NCBI GenBank assembly: GCA_963678675.1
Contig: OY783194.1
Coordinates: 16,979,370 to 17,043,369 of the forward strand
Direction of reading: 5' to 3'
Length of the DNA stretch: 64,000 bases
Source of the DNA: Xiphydria camelus
Lineage: Eukaryota; Arthropoda; Insecta; Hymenoptera; Xiphydriidae
Part shown: positions 51,570 through 63,228 of the stretch, in pieces
How the letters are laid out: every line of letters starts with the position of its first letter
How positions within the stretch are numbered: the first letter of the stretch is position 1
Program-made: the position numbers and the translations under genes
The notes under the pieces: model-generated
The model's database searches: none
Told to the model about the DNA's origin: nothing
The model's input: only the letters and a program-made list of their open reading frames with translations

Positions 51570-54500
51570 CATGGTGGCCACTGGTCAGGGAATTCTGGAA
51601 AACCTGGAATAGTCAGGGAATTTTGTTCGATATGGAAAAGTCATGGAAATGTCAGGGAAATTTGTTGAGGCCAGGGAAAATTTTTTTGAAACAAGAATTC
51701 TTTTTTCAGTCAATTCGCATCAGAGTTTGTTACAAAAATACGAATAAAAGGTGGTAAACTTTGCGTTGTGCCATTTTTCGGTAACATTGGGATTGATTTG
51801 ATGTCATGGTTTTCCTTAATTATCACGATAAAAATGTTTTATCGATAATGTCGATATGTATGATACCTAGAATAATTTTTCCAATGGGTAATGTAGATTG
51901 AACATTTATCGACTGATTAATGATTCAGAATGACATTTCATGATTAGTTTTGGTTCATGCATTCATTTAAAAGATATTACGTTGGTGAATAATACATCAC
52001 ATCTTAAAAACGTAATTGATCAAAGCTATTTATTTCAAAAAGTAAGTGAATAATCATTATAAAATAAAGATTTATCCGAATTCTTATAGCATAAAATTAT
52101 ATTATGTATATTTAATTATACATAAAAGGTAACCTACAAATTTTTTTTACAGTAAATACAAAGAAAAAATGGCCCCACAGAAAAAAAAGTGTATTTAATG
52201 AAGGCCTTAGTGGCTCACTAATAGTAATTATAACTTTTGGTTAAAAAAAGTTAAAGGAGATTCACATGCTGCATACTGCAAATTATGTGAAAAAAAATTC
52301 TCTCTCAGTAACATGGGCCGAAGGGCATTGAGTAGTCACATGACTAGTGTAAAACACAAGAAAGTACAATTTCTTAGTACCCAAATTATCAAGTTATAGA
52401 TAATCTTTTACAATTCAAAGAGCATTGTGCGGAAGCAACTAAAAACGTACCACAACCAGTTCAATCATTAGGTATTAACATACTAGCGTTGTCTTAGTAT
52501 TTTTTTTTACTTTTTTTATTAGAAATATTCATGTTTACTGCATTTCTTTTAGATACTGCTGATATTACTCAAAACATATCACCTGATAAACCTCCGTCTA
52601 ATGCATCACAGGGATTGAAGTCGTTTTTAGTTAAAGATGATGTTAGTACAGCAGAGACTTTGTGGTGTGTCCATTGTGTTATGGATCACAAATCGATGCG
52701 TAGTGGAGGCTCAAGTACCAAGTTGTTTATGAGAATGTTTCCTGATTCAACTATTGCTTCCAAAATACAACTTCAAAAAACTAAAATTTCGTATACTATT
52801 GGTTTTGGACTGGCTCCATACTTTCATCGCTTAGTAGAAGACTAGTGTAAGAACAGTCAGCATTTAGTTATTGGTTTTGATGAATCTTTAAACAAAGTGG
52901 CACAGAAAGGTCAAATGTATGTTGTGGTTCGTTACTGGAATGTGATACGAGATACTTGAACTCTGCTTTCCTTGGTCATGCAACAGCAGCAAATCTTTTG
53001 AGTGCAATTCTGGAAGCTACAAAAAAAATTGAATTAGAAAAATTGCTCCAGGTGTCAATGGGTGGACCAAATGTCAATCAAAAGTTTTTGAAAGACTTGA
53101 AGAGGTATCTAAAAGGAGATCCGCAAATGCCAGAGTTAATAGATTTAAGATTTTGTGGCCTGCATGCTGTAAATAATGCTTTTAAAAATGCCTTCAAAAG
53201 TATCAAATGGCCGATTACTTCATTCCTTCGGGCTATTCACAATCTTTTTTATAACGTTCCTGCTCGACGAGCTGATTACATCCACTACTCAGGCTCAAAG
53301 GAATTCCCTAAAAAATTCTGCGCAATACGATGGGTTGAGAATCAAAAAGTAGCAGAACGTGCAATGCGTATTTTTTCTTTTATTGAAAAATATGTTCAAC
53401 AAGTTCAGACTGATAAAAAAGAACCTATTTGTGACAGCTTTAAAGTTGTCCGCGATTGTCTTCAAGATCCATTGTTGCAGGCAGAATTGGGATTTTTTCA
53501 GTCAATCGCTTCAGAAGTTGAGCCTTTTTTAACAAAATTTCAAAGCAACGCACCCTTAGCACCTTTGCTGTACGAATCCTTATTGACACTTATGAGGAAT
53601 TTAATGTCTCGTTTTATAAAACAAAAAGTACTCGACGACGTGTTATGCATTTCAAAAATTGACGTAAATGGCGAAAAAAATTTACTTTCTGTCAAAGAAA
53701 TCGAGTTAGGGCATGTTACATGCGAAGCAATTCGTGTAGTTCGAAAATTATTGTCAGATCGAGATATTCTGGTTTTTCGACAAGATTGCCGAAAAATATT
53801 GCAGAATTTTTGCAATAAATTACTAGCATGTAGCCCACTTAAATACAAACTAACAAAAGGTATTTCGTTTTTGGATCCAAAAGTGCAAAAGTGTCCTCAC
53901 TTCGTAATAATCGACTCAAACTAGCTCTGGAAGTATTCATTCAGTACAAGTGGATTTCAGGAATTTTGGCAGAAAAAATAGAAAAAGAGTTTAAAAGTAG
54001 CTGCACGACGGAAATATTTTCTGCAATTTTGGATAATTTTTCTGAGACTCAACTGGATAACTTATGGTTACAGAAAATAATACCCAAATCACAAGAATAC
54101 GATAAAGTTAGATCATTCCTAAAATGATTTTCATTTTGTCACATGGCAATGCATCTTTAGAGAGGGGTTTTTCAGTGAATAAGGAGTGTTTAATTGAAAA
54201 TTTAAATGAAGACTCACTAGTGGCCCAAAGACAAGTCTATGATGCGATTAATAATGCAGGAGGAATTGAGAATTTTGACGTTACAAAAAAAATTATTCAG
54301 TATTGTCGTAACGCTCATGCACGGTATACTGAAGCTTGTAAAGAAAAAAATCTAAGAATGAGGCATCTAAAATTGCACGTAATGAAAAAGTACAGGCTGG
54401 ATTGAAACTGAAAGCTTTAAATGTGCAAAAAAATAAAATTCTAGAAGAAACTCGCCAAAAATTATCTGTGATTGAGGAGGAGATTAAAGAATTAGGATAA

Positions 54501-54784
54501 ACTAATTTTTAAAGCAAAAAAAATCATCTTAAAACGTTCACGATTAGCCAAAGAAGAAAAGAAACCAAAGTTGAACAAAGAACTTTATTTTATTGTTATA
54601 TGGTTGAATAAAAATGTAAAGTTTAACTTGTGTGAAATTAAAAATAATAAATAATTTTGTACTTTTAAATTCTTCATTTTTTTAGTTTCTTTAATTTTTA
54701 AGGTCAGGGAATTTTTCAAGCAACGGTCCTGGAAAACCTGGAAAAGTTAGGGAATTTCAATTTCTAAAATCAGCGGCCACCATG
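51570..54784 (+). mobile_element. hAT element with CATGGTGGCC ends
   Basis: The ends CATGGTGGCCACTG and the complement of CATGGTGGCCGCTG are followed inward by repeats of TCAGGGAATT and GGAAAACCTGG on both sides. The flanks GTTGTTA and GTTGTAG resemble a degraded 8-bp duplication, as expected for hAT. The coding region is present but interrupted by stops and frame changes. It is inserted in the LINE between endonuclease and RT. Confidence 0.78.
52238..54493 (+). pseudogene. hAT transposase, decayed
   Basis: A BED zinc finger (YCKLCEKKFSLS...LSSHMTSVKH) is encoded near 52260-52370, followed by a stop. The next frame (52531-52845) reads from MFTAFLLDTADIT to FGLAPYFHRLVED. A larger one (52956-53924) covers the central region with GLHAVNNAFKNAF and CAIRWVENQKVAERA. 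Then 53891-54127 and 54124-54405 give the C-terminal hAT dimerisation region, ILSHGNASLERGFSVNKECL. Four or more frames or stops are needed, so it is inactive. Acting intact, it would cut and paste elements with hAT ends. Confidence 0.82.
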
Positions 54785-54789
54785 GTTGT

Positions 54790-55805
54790 AGCCGTCTTCG
54801 CACTCTATTTGTCTTAGAGATTAGGGCCCTGACTTCGGGAGAGAGTTGGTATCTATTTGTGGAAGTCGGTGAAATTTGGGTGGCGAGGTTTATTTTGGAG
54901 TGTATTTCCTGAGAGAGTAGTTCGATAGCGGTATCTATGTCAGCGGTGTGGTTCGAATGTTACTGCATTTATAAGAGGAGGTGTCGAGGTAGAATTGGAG
55001 GGCAAGCCAGTCTATTTTGGATTCTAGTGGATGATCGGTGTTGGGGGTGCCCGGAATTTCAGCAAAAACTGGGTTATGGTCGGAATTTAATGAAGGGGAG
55101 GTCCAGGGTTTAGGGTGATGTTTTTTGTGATAAAAATTTCGAGAATGTCGGGGTGTTTGTTAGGGTCTGCGGGGAAGTGCGTGCACTCCGCTGGTGCGTC
55201 AATAGCGAGATTGTGCCGCTGGAGTAGTTGGAGGACAACCCCAAGAATCGTGCTTGGCATTAAAGTCGCCGGCAAGGATTGAGGGGGTATTATTGCTTAG
55301 GAGGGCAGGTATAGGTGGTATCGGTGAGAGAGCCTCCTAGCGAATCGGTAGGCGGAACTGATGCGAGCCGCTCTAAACCAATAGAGCGCCGCGCTTCACG
55401 GAGCTCTGCAGCTTATGTAGAATACCCCGTGACGTCACGCCGACACCTCCTATTTCGGAAAGGTTGTTAGCGTCCGGGGGTGAGTAACAGGTTATGATTT
55501 TTAGCGGGCTGTTATTGCGAGTGAGCTCGATGCCGCACGTCTCCAGGGAGAGAGTAGGAGTGCTGATGGCTTTATGGCGGATGGAGTTGCGTATAATTGT
55601 AGCTACGCCTCCATGTTTGGAGTTTGGGCGGTCGCATCTGTAGGCGGAGAAGTTGGGGATGTAGAGTTTTTGATGTGGTTGTAAGTCGGTCTCGGTAATG
55701 CATGCAATGTCTACTGCGGATTCTTCAAGGAGCTGGGTTAGTAATAGAGGTCTATGTTTCCCGGAGGGTAAAATACTATTAGCATTCCAGTTGAGTATAG
55801 TTAGT
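54790..55805 (-). pseudogene. Jockey-like AP endonuclease region
   Basis: From 55800 the minus strand carries LLEESAVDIACITETDL, SKHGGVATIIRNSI and ITCYSPPDA. Then, after a disturbed stretch near 55300-55440, it has SILAGDFNAKHDSWGC and LNSDHNPVFAEIPG. The GDFNAKH and SDH motifs are diagnostic of the LINE endonuclease that nicks target DNA. Stops and indels interrupt it. The disturbed stretch may be another small insertion. Confidence 0.75.
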
Positions 55806-55811
55806 GAGTCA

Positions 55812-56309
55812 CTATTGCGAGAGTGGTTGTTGGAGAGTCCAGGCGACTTGGGCGGTAAAGTCGCGAAAAAGTTGGAGGATTGCTTGATTTTGGGACGGGG
55901 TTACTGGAGCAGGGATTACTTGCCTCGGTTGCTGCGATAACGTGGGAGGGGGGAGGGGCCGCTTGCGGCCTGTGCGTATGAGCTGGGTGGTGAGCGTGAA
56001 TTTGTCTGGACGGGGGAGGTGTTGGGAGACGGTCACGTTTGCGGTGGTACTGGAGAGGTGGGGTTTGCGGGAGGGGGGAGCCGTGTTCTGTCGGGGAGCA
56101 GAGTGAGCTTGCGGAGCTTTTGAACATCCACGGTAGGTGGCGCGATGAGGGCCGTTACAGTTGGAGCAGATCTTCAATCTTGGCGACTTACTTGAATTGT
56201 CTTTTGTGGGACACACTGTGGGGTGGAGTGGGATTTTGCATAGAAGGCGCAAACCCAGGCGGCTTGGCAACAATTTGCTGTATGGCGAAATTTTTGGCAG
56301 CGTCGGCAC
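55812..56309 (-). pseudogene. Jockey-like ORF1, C-terminal frame
   Basis: This frame continues ORF1 after a shift. It holds LKICSNCNGPHRATYRGC, a third CCHC-like knuckle, followed by a proline- and serine-rich tail ending VAWTLQQPLSQ. It overlaps the end of the frame at 56174-57157, so one indel separates them. Confidence 0.65.
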
Positions 56310-57157
56310 TGTGGAGTTTGGTTATTTTTCCTCTTTGGTTCTAATTTGATGCTGAGGCCATCAATGGTGCGGATGTTAAAAATGGTGTTTGCAAGGGGGG
56401 ACTTAGCGTCGAGGTTGACGCTGACCAGAAGCCAGATTCTGTCGCCCTTCCGCATGCGGTAGACTGACTTGATCGGGAGGCCCTTGGTTTCGAGTTCCGT
56501 CTTAACGTCGTCCTCGGACAAGGACTCCACGACGCCACGGATAGCTACTACGAGACGTTTGTCTTGCCGTAGTTGGTATGTTGAGTACTGCGTGTTGTCC
56601 TTGTTCAATTTGGACGTCAGAGTACGGAATTCGTCGACCGTATGCAAGTAAACTTTTACTGATTCGGAGGTGTTGATGGCGCGTCTAAGGGCGATATCCT
56701 TGTGAGCCATGAACTTATGGATTTTCGGCCACTTGTCCTTCTGCTTGATGCAGATGGGAGGGGGGAAGGAATCATTTTGGAGCTCGGCCTCTGAGTCGGA
56801 GTCAGAGTCCGATGAGCCGGATTCAGGAGGACAGGAAGTCCTGCTGCGCTTTCTGGGATTTGGCGGGAGAGCCGGGGAGGAAGGAGCGTCCGTTTCCATT
56901 TCGGGAGTTGCATGATTTGCGGCTTGCGACTGGGAGGTCTGGGCGGAGTTTTTGCGCGTGAGGAGTTGAGAGAGGAGTGCGTCGATCTTGGACAGCTGAG
57001 AGGCTATTTTTTCACGTTCGGTTTTGGCTCGGTGGATTTCCGCGTCAAGGGACTCCAATGAGCTGAAGGTGCTAGGAGGGGGCACGATACCTGCTTGGGG
57101 CAAGAAATGATCACTAGTAGTGGCGTTGTCCTGGATATCCTGGAGGGGATAATCCAT
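56174..57157 (-). CDS. Jockey-like ORF1 (Gag-like nucleic-acid binding protein), 327 aa
   Basis: The N-terminus has a predicted coiled-coil region (EIHRAKTEREKIASQLSKID). An acidic serine run, SGSSDSDSDSEAE, precedes an RRM-like and Jockey-type gag core (KVYLHTVDEFRTLTSKLNKD and KGLPIKSVYRM). Zinc knuckles follow: CRRCQKFRHTANCC and CAFYAKSHSTPQC. In the second knuckle Tyr replaces one Cys. The protein would package LINE RNA. The frame ends early through an indel and continues in the frame at 55812-56309. Confidence 0.8.
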   Translation of the reverse strand: MDYPLQDIQDNATTSDHFLPQAGIVPPPSTFSSLESLDAEIHRAKTEREKIASQLSKIDALLSQLLTRKNSAQTSQSQAANHATPEMETDAPSSPALPPNPRKRSRTSCPPESGSSDSDSDSEAELQNDSFPPPICIKQKDKWPKIHKFMAHKDIALRRAINTSESVKVYLHTVDEFRTLTSKLNKDNTQYSTYQLRQDKRLVVAIRGVVESLSEDDVKTELETKGLPIKSVYRMRKGDRIWLLVSVNLDAKSPLANTIFNIRTIDGLSIKLEPKRKNNQTPQCRRCQKFRHTANCCQAAWVCAFYAKSHSTPQCVPQKTIQVSRQD

Positions 57158-58080
57158 TTCGGCGATGATCAGGGGGGATGTCGTAGTAGAGATGGACAGG
57201 GGCGCGCGTGGGTAACGACGGCCCTGTTGGGGGGCAGCGAGTGGCCCAGCAGTGGCGAAGCCGCCTGTGTGATACGGGGCAAGCCCGCGGTGCGGTCGTC
57301 TAGGGTTGATTTCGCTACATTGTACTGCACAATATGTCTGCTTGGCGCAAAACTATACTGTACAACACGTCTACTTGGCGCAAATGCTCCGGTGAGACCT
57401 GCGTGACTGTCCCCGAGATCGGGGCTCCTTATATCTAAACCTTAACTGCTAAGCTATCCCCTGATCGGCGGATAGTGGTCGGGTGGGGGGTTGGCCTAAG
57501 ACGGGCCCCGATTGGTGCAGCGGTTCGTACGGGTCAGCGAGCCGCGCACCTTCACTTACGCGCAGGTCCGCTGACCGAGCGCGCGCTAAGTAGCTGTCCG
57601 TCTTAGTACCACTATCCGCGTATTTGCTAATATCAATGCTAAAGCTAGAACTAATTATATTATTACTAAACTGTCGCATGACAACATGTCAGTGAACAAA
57701 CATGGACGCTAGTTGCAGCGGGTGGTGCACGCCACAGGTAAGTTTTGATGGTGCACGCCATAGGTAAGTTTTGGGTATTTAACACGTGAATTAAACAATT
57801 GATTCATGAACTTTGTAGTTTTACTTCAAACTAAGCAATCTATCCAATAATATACAATATATTGTCAAATTATTTTCTTGCAACTAATAAGTTTATTCCT
57901 ATACATAAAATTAATAAATTTATTCCTATCGGTTAAAATTTAAATTTTTTATCATAAATGTGTTTAGTAAGCCCCAATTGATTAAAAAAAACATAATTAT
58001 CCCACTAAAAAATGTTTTATTAACATTTGCCAAATTAAGGGTTAAGAAGATAAATATAGTTACAGAGAGAGAATCCTAAT
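57158..58080. other. Upstream flank of the LINE, then AT-rich spacer
   Basis: Positions 57158-57700 are GC-rich and include two related blocks with CTTGGCGCAAA, possibly the 5' untranslated region of the LINE. The direct repeat GGTGCACGCC (57723 and 57750) lies just beyond. From 57780 the sequence turns AT-rich, with nothing I can assign. Confidence 0.35.
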
Positions 58081-58215
58081 TTATGTTTTCTTAGATGTTT
58101 CTGAAAATTCATCAAAATGCCCGAAAGGAACAATTGCGGCATGCAGTTCAGTATGTAATTCAAGAAATACGCGCGTTTCTTTTTCACTCAAATTTTGTCG
58201 CTTTTTGAAAGACAT
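58081..58215 (-). CDS. Small ORF, 44 aa, unknown
   Basis: It reads MSFKKRQNLSEKETRVFLEL and ends EFSETSKKT before a TAA stop. The pattern of charged residues around NLSEKE...FLEL resembles the start of Myb/SANT-like DNA-binding modules of DNA transposons, but this is weak. No splice site or neighbour supports it. Confidence 0.22.
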   Translation of the reverse strand: MSFKKRQNLSEKETRVFLELHTELHAAIVPFGHFDEFSETSKKT

Positions 58216-58449
58216 TCTTTGAAAGTAAATTACACTTGTTCGAGCGCATTAAAGTTCTTATTTAAGCGCACTAAAGTTCCTAAGTTTACTAAATAATTCG
58301 TACGTATTATAGTTTTTAAGTTCGCCACCAGGTGTCGCCGATGGGGCGATATCAGTTTTGTAAGGCGACAGCACCTTAGTACAGTACTCACATGAGCTCA
58401 CGTGACGTGACAATAACTAGACTACGTCTCCACCGTACGCTTAAAACCG

Positions 58450-59778
58450 GTTTTGTCTAAACCGACCTTTAGTAAAGGTAGTTTTAGTGTCGATGGAGAC
58501 GCCTTAGTCCTTCTACAAGTAAGCCGGTTTAACATGCAGGATTAGCTTTAATAAAGACCAAATTTAGGACGATGGAGATGGTTTAAGTCGGTTTAAAAAA
58601 CGATTGCCAACTGTATCGGCATCGCGAGGTAATTTGTATTGCGACGTGTTTTTAATCTTCGACTTATTTGTGTTAATAAATGTACAAAGCTTAAATAATT
58701 CACTGTAATTGTTGTAACGTAATGATTTACAATTAAAGAACGTTTCATTTTTAATGTTGTTTTCCATTATAACATAACCTATAAATCCTCAACAGTTGGT
58801 AACATTTACTCTTTCGGATTGAGTAATAACACAGGCACACAAAAAAAAGGCCTTGTTCCCGGAACCAGACCAGTATATCTTTATGTTTTTGGGGTCGCTG
58901 AATCCAAATCCGGTGTCCGTTTGTCTCCATCACGTCACATTTTTTTTTTAATCTCAAAAAACCATCAATAGATCATGATTTTCAAAAAGTTAATGGACTT
59001 AAACCAAATTCGCTATAGGGGTTTTTTTTGGTCGCTTATCACGAATCTGAAATAGGATTTCAAAAATGCAAAATGGCGGATCCAATATGGCGGACGAGAT
59101 TTTTGAAAATCGATGGATTCATGCCGAATTTTTTATAAGGGGGTTTTTTGAGTCGCTGATCATGAATCTGAAGTCAGATTTAAAAAACTCAAGATGGCGG
59201 ATCCAATATGGAGGTATATCCAAATTTGGTATAGGGTTTTTTTTTTCGATCGCTAATGACGAATATGAAGTAATATTTACAAACATTCAAAATTTTCGAA
59301 AATCTTGTCCTCCATATTGGATCCGCCATCTTGAATTTTTAAAATCTGACTTCAGATTCATGATCAGCGACCCAAAAAACCTCCTTTTACCAAATTCGGC
59401 ATGAATCCGTCAATTTTCAAAAATCTCGTTCGCCATATTGGATCCGCCATCTTGAATTTTTGAAATCCGATTTCAGATTCGTGATCAGCGACCCAAAAAA
59501 CCCCTTATAGCGAATTTGGTTTGTCCATTAACTTTTTGAAAATCATGATCTATTGATGGTTTTTTGAGATTAAAAAAAAATGTGACGTGATGGAGACAAA
59601 CGAACACCGGATTCGGATTCAGCGACCCCAAAAACATAAAGATATGCTGGTCTGGTTCTGGGAATAAGACCTTTTTTTTGTGTGCCTGTGTAATCTAAAC
59701 CTCTTTTTATGTTTGCGATGGAGACGCCTCTTTAAATTGCCTTTATTAAAGGTAGGTTTAGACAAAACCGGTTTTAAG
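58450..59778. mobile_element. Large palindrome with TAAAACCGGTTTTGTCTAAA ends
   Basis: The outer arms (58450-58503 and 59716-59778) pair TAAAACCGGTTTTGTCTAAA with its complement. Inner arms (58829-59255 and 59260-59691) are long mirror images including ACAGGCACACAAAAAAAA and TATGTTTTTGGGGTCGCTGA. Near the centre, blocks with AAGATGGCGGATCCAATATG occur four times, two in each orientation. A related TATGTTTTTGGGGTTGCTGA block lies at about 61397. The frame at 59066-59404 is a by-product of the repeats. Confidence 0.65.
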
Positions 59779-59779
59779 G

Positions 59780-60530
59780 AGGGTCCTCAGTCGAATTTAA
59801 GGGTAAGGAGTGGGGGTAAACTTCAAAGGTGCCGACAGTCAGCTGCATCTTGTAGAAACAAAATCTACAAGATAGATAAGTGGTTGGTATTGGTCCAGTC
59901 AGTAAAATCGGAACGTTTTGCCATCGAAACTTGCGCGGTTGTGATGACAAGTCATATGTTAATGAGGTTATGTCCTGTGTTCACGAGTGCAAGCAAGTGA
60001 AGTAGATTGTTATTTTATGAAGAGAAAAATTTGAAGAAAGCGATGGAGCATCAAGGACAGTCACGAGTAAACGGAAAATTTATTAAGAAAAGTGCCTGCA
60101 AGTGCCCGCTCAGTGTTCCAGCGCATGCGCGAAGCACGTCAAGGGAGTCTTCGACTGAGCCGTTAACAAGTCTCACCGCCATTTCTATCTCATTCAAAAT
60201 AAATTCTAGGTTACCTGATGGTTTTTTCATTGGTTGCGTTCAGCAGATCAAGCATAAACCGCTACCGCTCAGTACGCTCAGAAGTAGCGCTCTCTGTTCT
60301 GCTGACAAGTTTCGGCCGTGGCCTTCAATACATTTAGGCGCGTGGCGCAGTGGACTTAAACGATCGACTTGTGCTGAAATTTGGCTTTATAAAATTGTTT
60401 AGGAATAATCAATTTGAGAGTCAGATTCGTTTTTAGCGCACATAAATCTATAAGAATCATCTGGTCTGGTTCGAGTAACAAAATCACTGTTGTCCAGTGT
60501 TATCTCTGGTTACAAAATGTTGTGTTGTTT
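59780..60530. other. Unassigned stretch with MITE-like fragments
   Basis: Positions 60100-60330 share inverted short blocks with 60720-60960 (CAGCAGATCA with TGATCTGCTG, and CCGCTACCGCTCAGTACGCT with a diverged complement). This suggests an old element about 0.85 kb long, but the arms are too decayed to delimit. No gene recognised. Confidence 0.3.
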
Positions 60531-60540
60531 ATATCAATAC

Positions 60541-60682
60541 CTCAGAGCTAAACAGTATTAACACAATTTTTTCAAAAACCGTATTATTTCCTCATTCTGC
60601 TATTTTACATTGAAAATAGCAGAATGAAGAAATAATACGGGTTTCGAAAAAAATTGAGTTAATACTGTTTAGCTCTGAGGTT
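60541..60682. mobile_element. Palindromic MITE (CTCAGAGCTAAACAGTATTA)
   Basis: The arms 60541-60603 and 60618-60682 are near-perfect complements from CTCAGAGCTAAACAGTATTA to TCATTCTGCTATTTT. The loop is 14 bp. No target duplication is clear. Confidence 0.7.
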
Positions 60683-61177
60683 CCTGAGATGTTCCGTCGC
60701 ACGACAGACGGAATTCGACACATCGGTTCACACCGCTCGACATCATTCATAAAATGCGCCAAAACTTCTTCCGATGGAAGTGAGCGGGAGCGCTGGAGCG
60801 TAACTTTTCTTCGCTACAAAACATAGCGACCGCTACCACTTACGCTCACTTGGAGCGCTGGGTAGCATGCGCGTTCGGCAGATTTTTGCTGAGCCGCTCC
60901 ACAACTGTTGCGGGGCGGTATGATCTGCTGAAAATGCACCCATTATTGCTCAAAAGCTAGAACGGTTAGTGGGCATTTTTATTGTGGTAATATAAAATTT
61001 AACTTTCTAAGAATGTGTTTCTAAATCAAGTTTTTCCGTCAATCTCGTGATAAATGTAAAATAATTAACGAGCTGTAGAGACAAGTGAATCGACGTGGAA
61101 GATTACAGTGGCTAGGCAGTTCTTAGCATTTTTGAGTAGGGTAAGTGTAACAATAAATCGAGAGGAATTTAAAAAGG

Positions 61178-61333
61178 ATGAGTGAAACATCAAAAATGAA
61201 TTGTTTTGAAGTCATTCAATGTATTTATTATTTACAAAGGCAATATACTACAAAAATCATTGATAGAATCAAAGAAAGTAATGAATTCTTCGTGGAAATC
61301 ACTTCCACTATGGACGAAGCAAGACGACGCTAA
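61178..61333 (+). CDS. Small ORF, 51 aa, unknown
   Basis: It starts MSETSKMNCFEVIQCIYYLQ and ends TMDEARRR before TAA. The codons look protein-like, but I recognise no family. It could be an exon of a decayed transposon or chance. The surrounding 60.7-61.9 kb holds no other supported gene. Confidence 0.22.
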   Translation: MSETSKMNCFEVIQCIYYLQRQYTTKIIDRIKESNEFFVEITSTMDEARRR

Positions 61334-61900
61334 TAGCCCAGTCAAATGGTAGTTTAACCAAAACAAAATTGCGGAATTTTTCTTTTCGACGGTCTTATAT
61401 GTTTTTGGGGTTGCTGAATTCGAATTTATAGTTTGCTGCCTTGCAGGAGGTCGGCTTCATAGCCAAAAACACAAAAAATCTGAATTTTTTAGCATTTTTT
61501 TCAGTTTTTTGCTTATATCTAAAAAACTGTACGTATTTTGAAGATGAGCGTTCCATACAAAATTAAAATAAATAAAATTTTCTACAAAATGCACTGGTCA
61601 TCTTTGATTTTATAAGAAGCGGTTTCCGCGCTAGAGCTCAATGAAAACCAGTGATTTTTTTATATTTTCACAAAAACGTCAAAAACACCAACTTTCATCC
61701 CCTGCAACCCGAGAAATATATGTTAATAAACTCTTATATCACGTGAAAGTACATTATATATCATAAAAAAGACGTCTGCAATATTTTTAATTTTCTCATA
61801 AAGATTTATGTGAGAAGAAGCTTCTTTTGAATAAGTTAAATGGCAAGCAATGCTTGATAAAAACATTAAGAAATTATATTTAAAACTTATTAGGTAGTCG
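61334..61900. other. Unassigned spacer before the gypsy fragment
   Basis: It contains one block related to the palindrome at 58450-59778 (TTATATGTTTTTGGGGTTGC) and AT-rich sequence. No frames or terminal repeats could be supported. Confidence 0.4.
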
Positions 61901-61915
61901 AGTCGATGGTTGCTA

Positions 61916-62420
61916 AAAGACTCAACGTGACTTTATTATCGACCAGTAATTTGAATACGCATTTCAACACTGCAAATTGCTCTTCCAACGTTTCTGTTAT
62001 GACCAGAATGTCGTCCATATAAACAACGATGTTACCCGCTCTAATTTCATCTTTTAAAATTGTGTTTATATATCGCTGAAAAGCGGCTGGAGTCATCTTG
62101 ATACCGAAGGGCATTCGCAAACATTCATATTGCCCTAACGGCGTGACGAATGATGTGTACTTTACGGAATCATCCGAGACTTTTAAATGATAATACCCAT
62201 CCTTTAAATCTAACGACGAAAAGTATTTCTTATTTGGCAATGCGTTAATCTGATCCTCAATTATGGGCAATGGATAATTATCTCTTTCCAACATATCATT
62301 TAAATGTCTGAAATCGATATACATTCTTACTTCTCTATTCTTTTTGTTTACCAGCACTATGGGAGATGCATACTCAGAGTGACTCGGCCTAATGTACCCT
62401 TTTTCTAGCAAACTATCCAA
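61916..62420 (-). pseudogene. Gypsy reverse transcriptase fragment
   Basis: Motifs: LLEKGYIRPSHSEYASPIVL, VNKKNREVRMYIDFRHLND, LDLKDGYYHLKV, RMPFGIKMTPAAFQRYI and the catalytic VVYMDDILVI. A canonical RT would continue through the thumb and RNase H, but it ends after DNKVTLSLL. The frame upstream (KQELKLRLKDD then a stop, then LFHSASRRLSYDQKNKLSF) links it to the protease. Confidence 0.82.
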
Positions 62421-62583
62421 AACAAAACTTAACTTATTTTTTTGATCGTACGATAATCGTCGCGACGCCGAATGAAACAGTTAATCATCTTTCAATCTTA
62501 ATTTCAGCTCTTGTTTAACCGTTGGTTCATCCGGTTTTTCAGGCATCACGTACTCTTCCTTAAACAATTTCCTGAATTTCATC

Positions 62584-62950
62584 CTAACCTTTTCGTCGCC
62601 CTTTTCGCTTGTTTAGTCTATCGCTTGGTTCGTATGATTTATCGACTTCAATGTATAATACCTCGGATATTGCGTCGTTCTCCACCGACCTACGTAACCC
62701 TAACTTGAATTTCCGTATCAAAATATGTTCCAAGTAAAACCGAAACTCTCTAACCGTATTTTCTGGAACAACGAAAATCGGTACATCCTCTTCGACTAAA
62801 TTATACAAAGTAATTCGCGTCTTTACAGTCCCCAGAATTTTAATCGGCGTTTGATTTACCCCTCTGTATGGCAATGAATTCGAATCAATTGGAAGCATCG
62901 ACTCTTTATCAACGAACCTTTCTTTTATCATACTAATAGGACTTCCCGTG
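62584..62950 (-). pseudogene. Gypsy protease fragment
   Basis: LDTGSPISMIKERFVD has the retropepsin catalytic DTGS, and KILGTVKTRITLYN and VPIFVVPE fit the following strands. Just upstream, AATTTAGATACGTAATTAGA places a stop codon between two near-copies of LDT, apparently from a small duplication. The frame runs into charged linker sequence (DRLNKRKGRRK). Confidence 0.68.
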
Positions 62951-62955
62951 TCTAA

Positions 62956-63228
62956 TTACGTATCTAAATTCAAAATTCTTCGCGTACTCCCATCATTAAC
63001 TTCAAATATTACTATCTCACGACATTCTTCTTGAGACGCTGGCTCCTTGTAGACGTTGGTCACCTGCGGATGCGGTTTGGTCGATCCCTCAGATTTCTGC
63101 TTCTTATTCTTCCAATTCTCTGGACAGTCCTTCGCTTGATGCCCCATTCGGAAATATATGTAACACGCCCCTTTCTCTCTTACTGGTCGCGGACAGTCTT
63201 TAGCAATATGATTGGGCTTGCTGCAATT
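62956..63228 (-). pseudogene. Gypsy Gag zinc-knuckle fragment
   Basis: NCSKPNHIAKDCPRP continues a knuckle whose first half (VNCYN) lies at 63540 beyond a MITE. The second knuckle, CYIYFRMGHQAKDC, has Tyr in place of the second Cys. A polar linker with TKPHPQVTNVY leads to the protease. Confidence 0.7.

Larger units (their letters stand above)
49570..57157 (-). mobile_element. Jockey-like LINE, broken by two insertions
   Basis: In minus-strand order: ORF1 (57157-55812), an endonuclease region (about 55805-54790), a linker (51569-51201) and reverse transcriptase (50273-49570). The hAT element 51570-54784 splits the endonuclease/RT linker, and the piggyBac-like element 50278-51196 splits the start of RT. 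The RT stops abruptly at the DDE_1 element border, and the 3' end is missing. Several frameshifts show age. Confidence 0.75.

Noticed and set aside
54820..57400. Plus-strand ORFs across the LINE (for example 55698-55940, 56039-56344)
   Set aside because: They are antisense to the LINE ORF1 and endonuclease, which explain the sequence.
59066..59404. 112-codon ORF
   Set aside because: It is made of repeated GGCGGATCCAATATGG blocks within a palindrome.
60335..60400. tRNA or SINE promoter (GTGGCGCAGTGG resembles an A box)
   Set aside because: No B box or cloverleaf could be found downstream.
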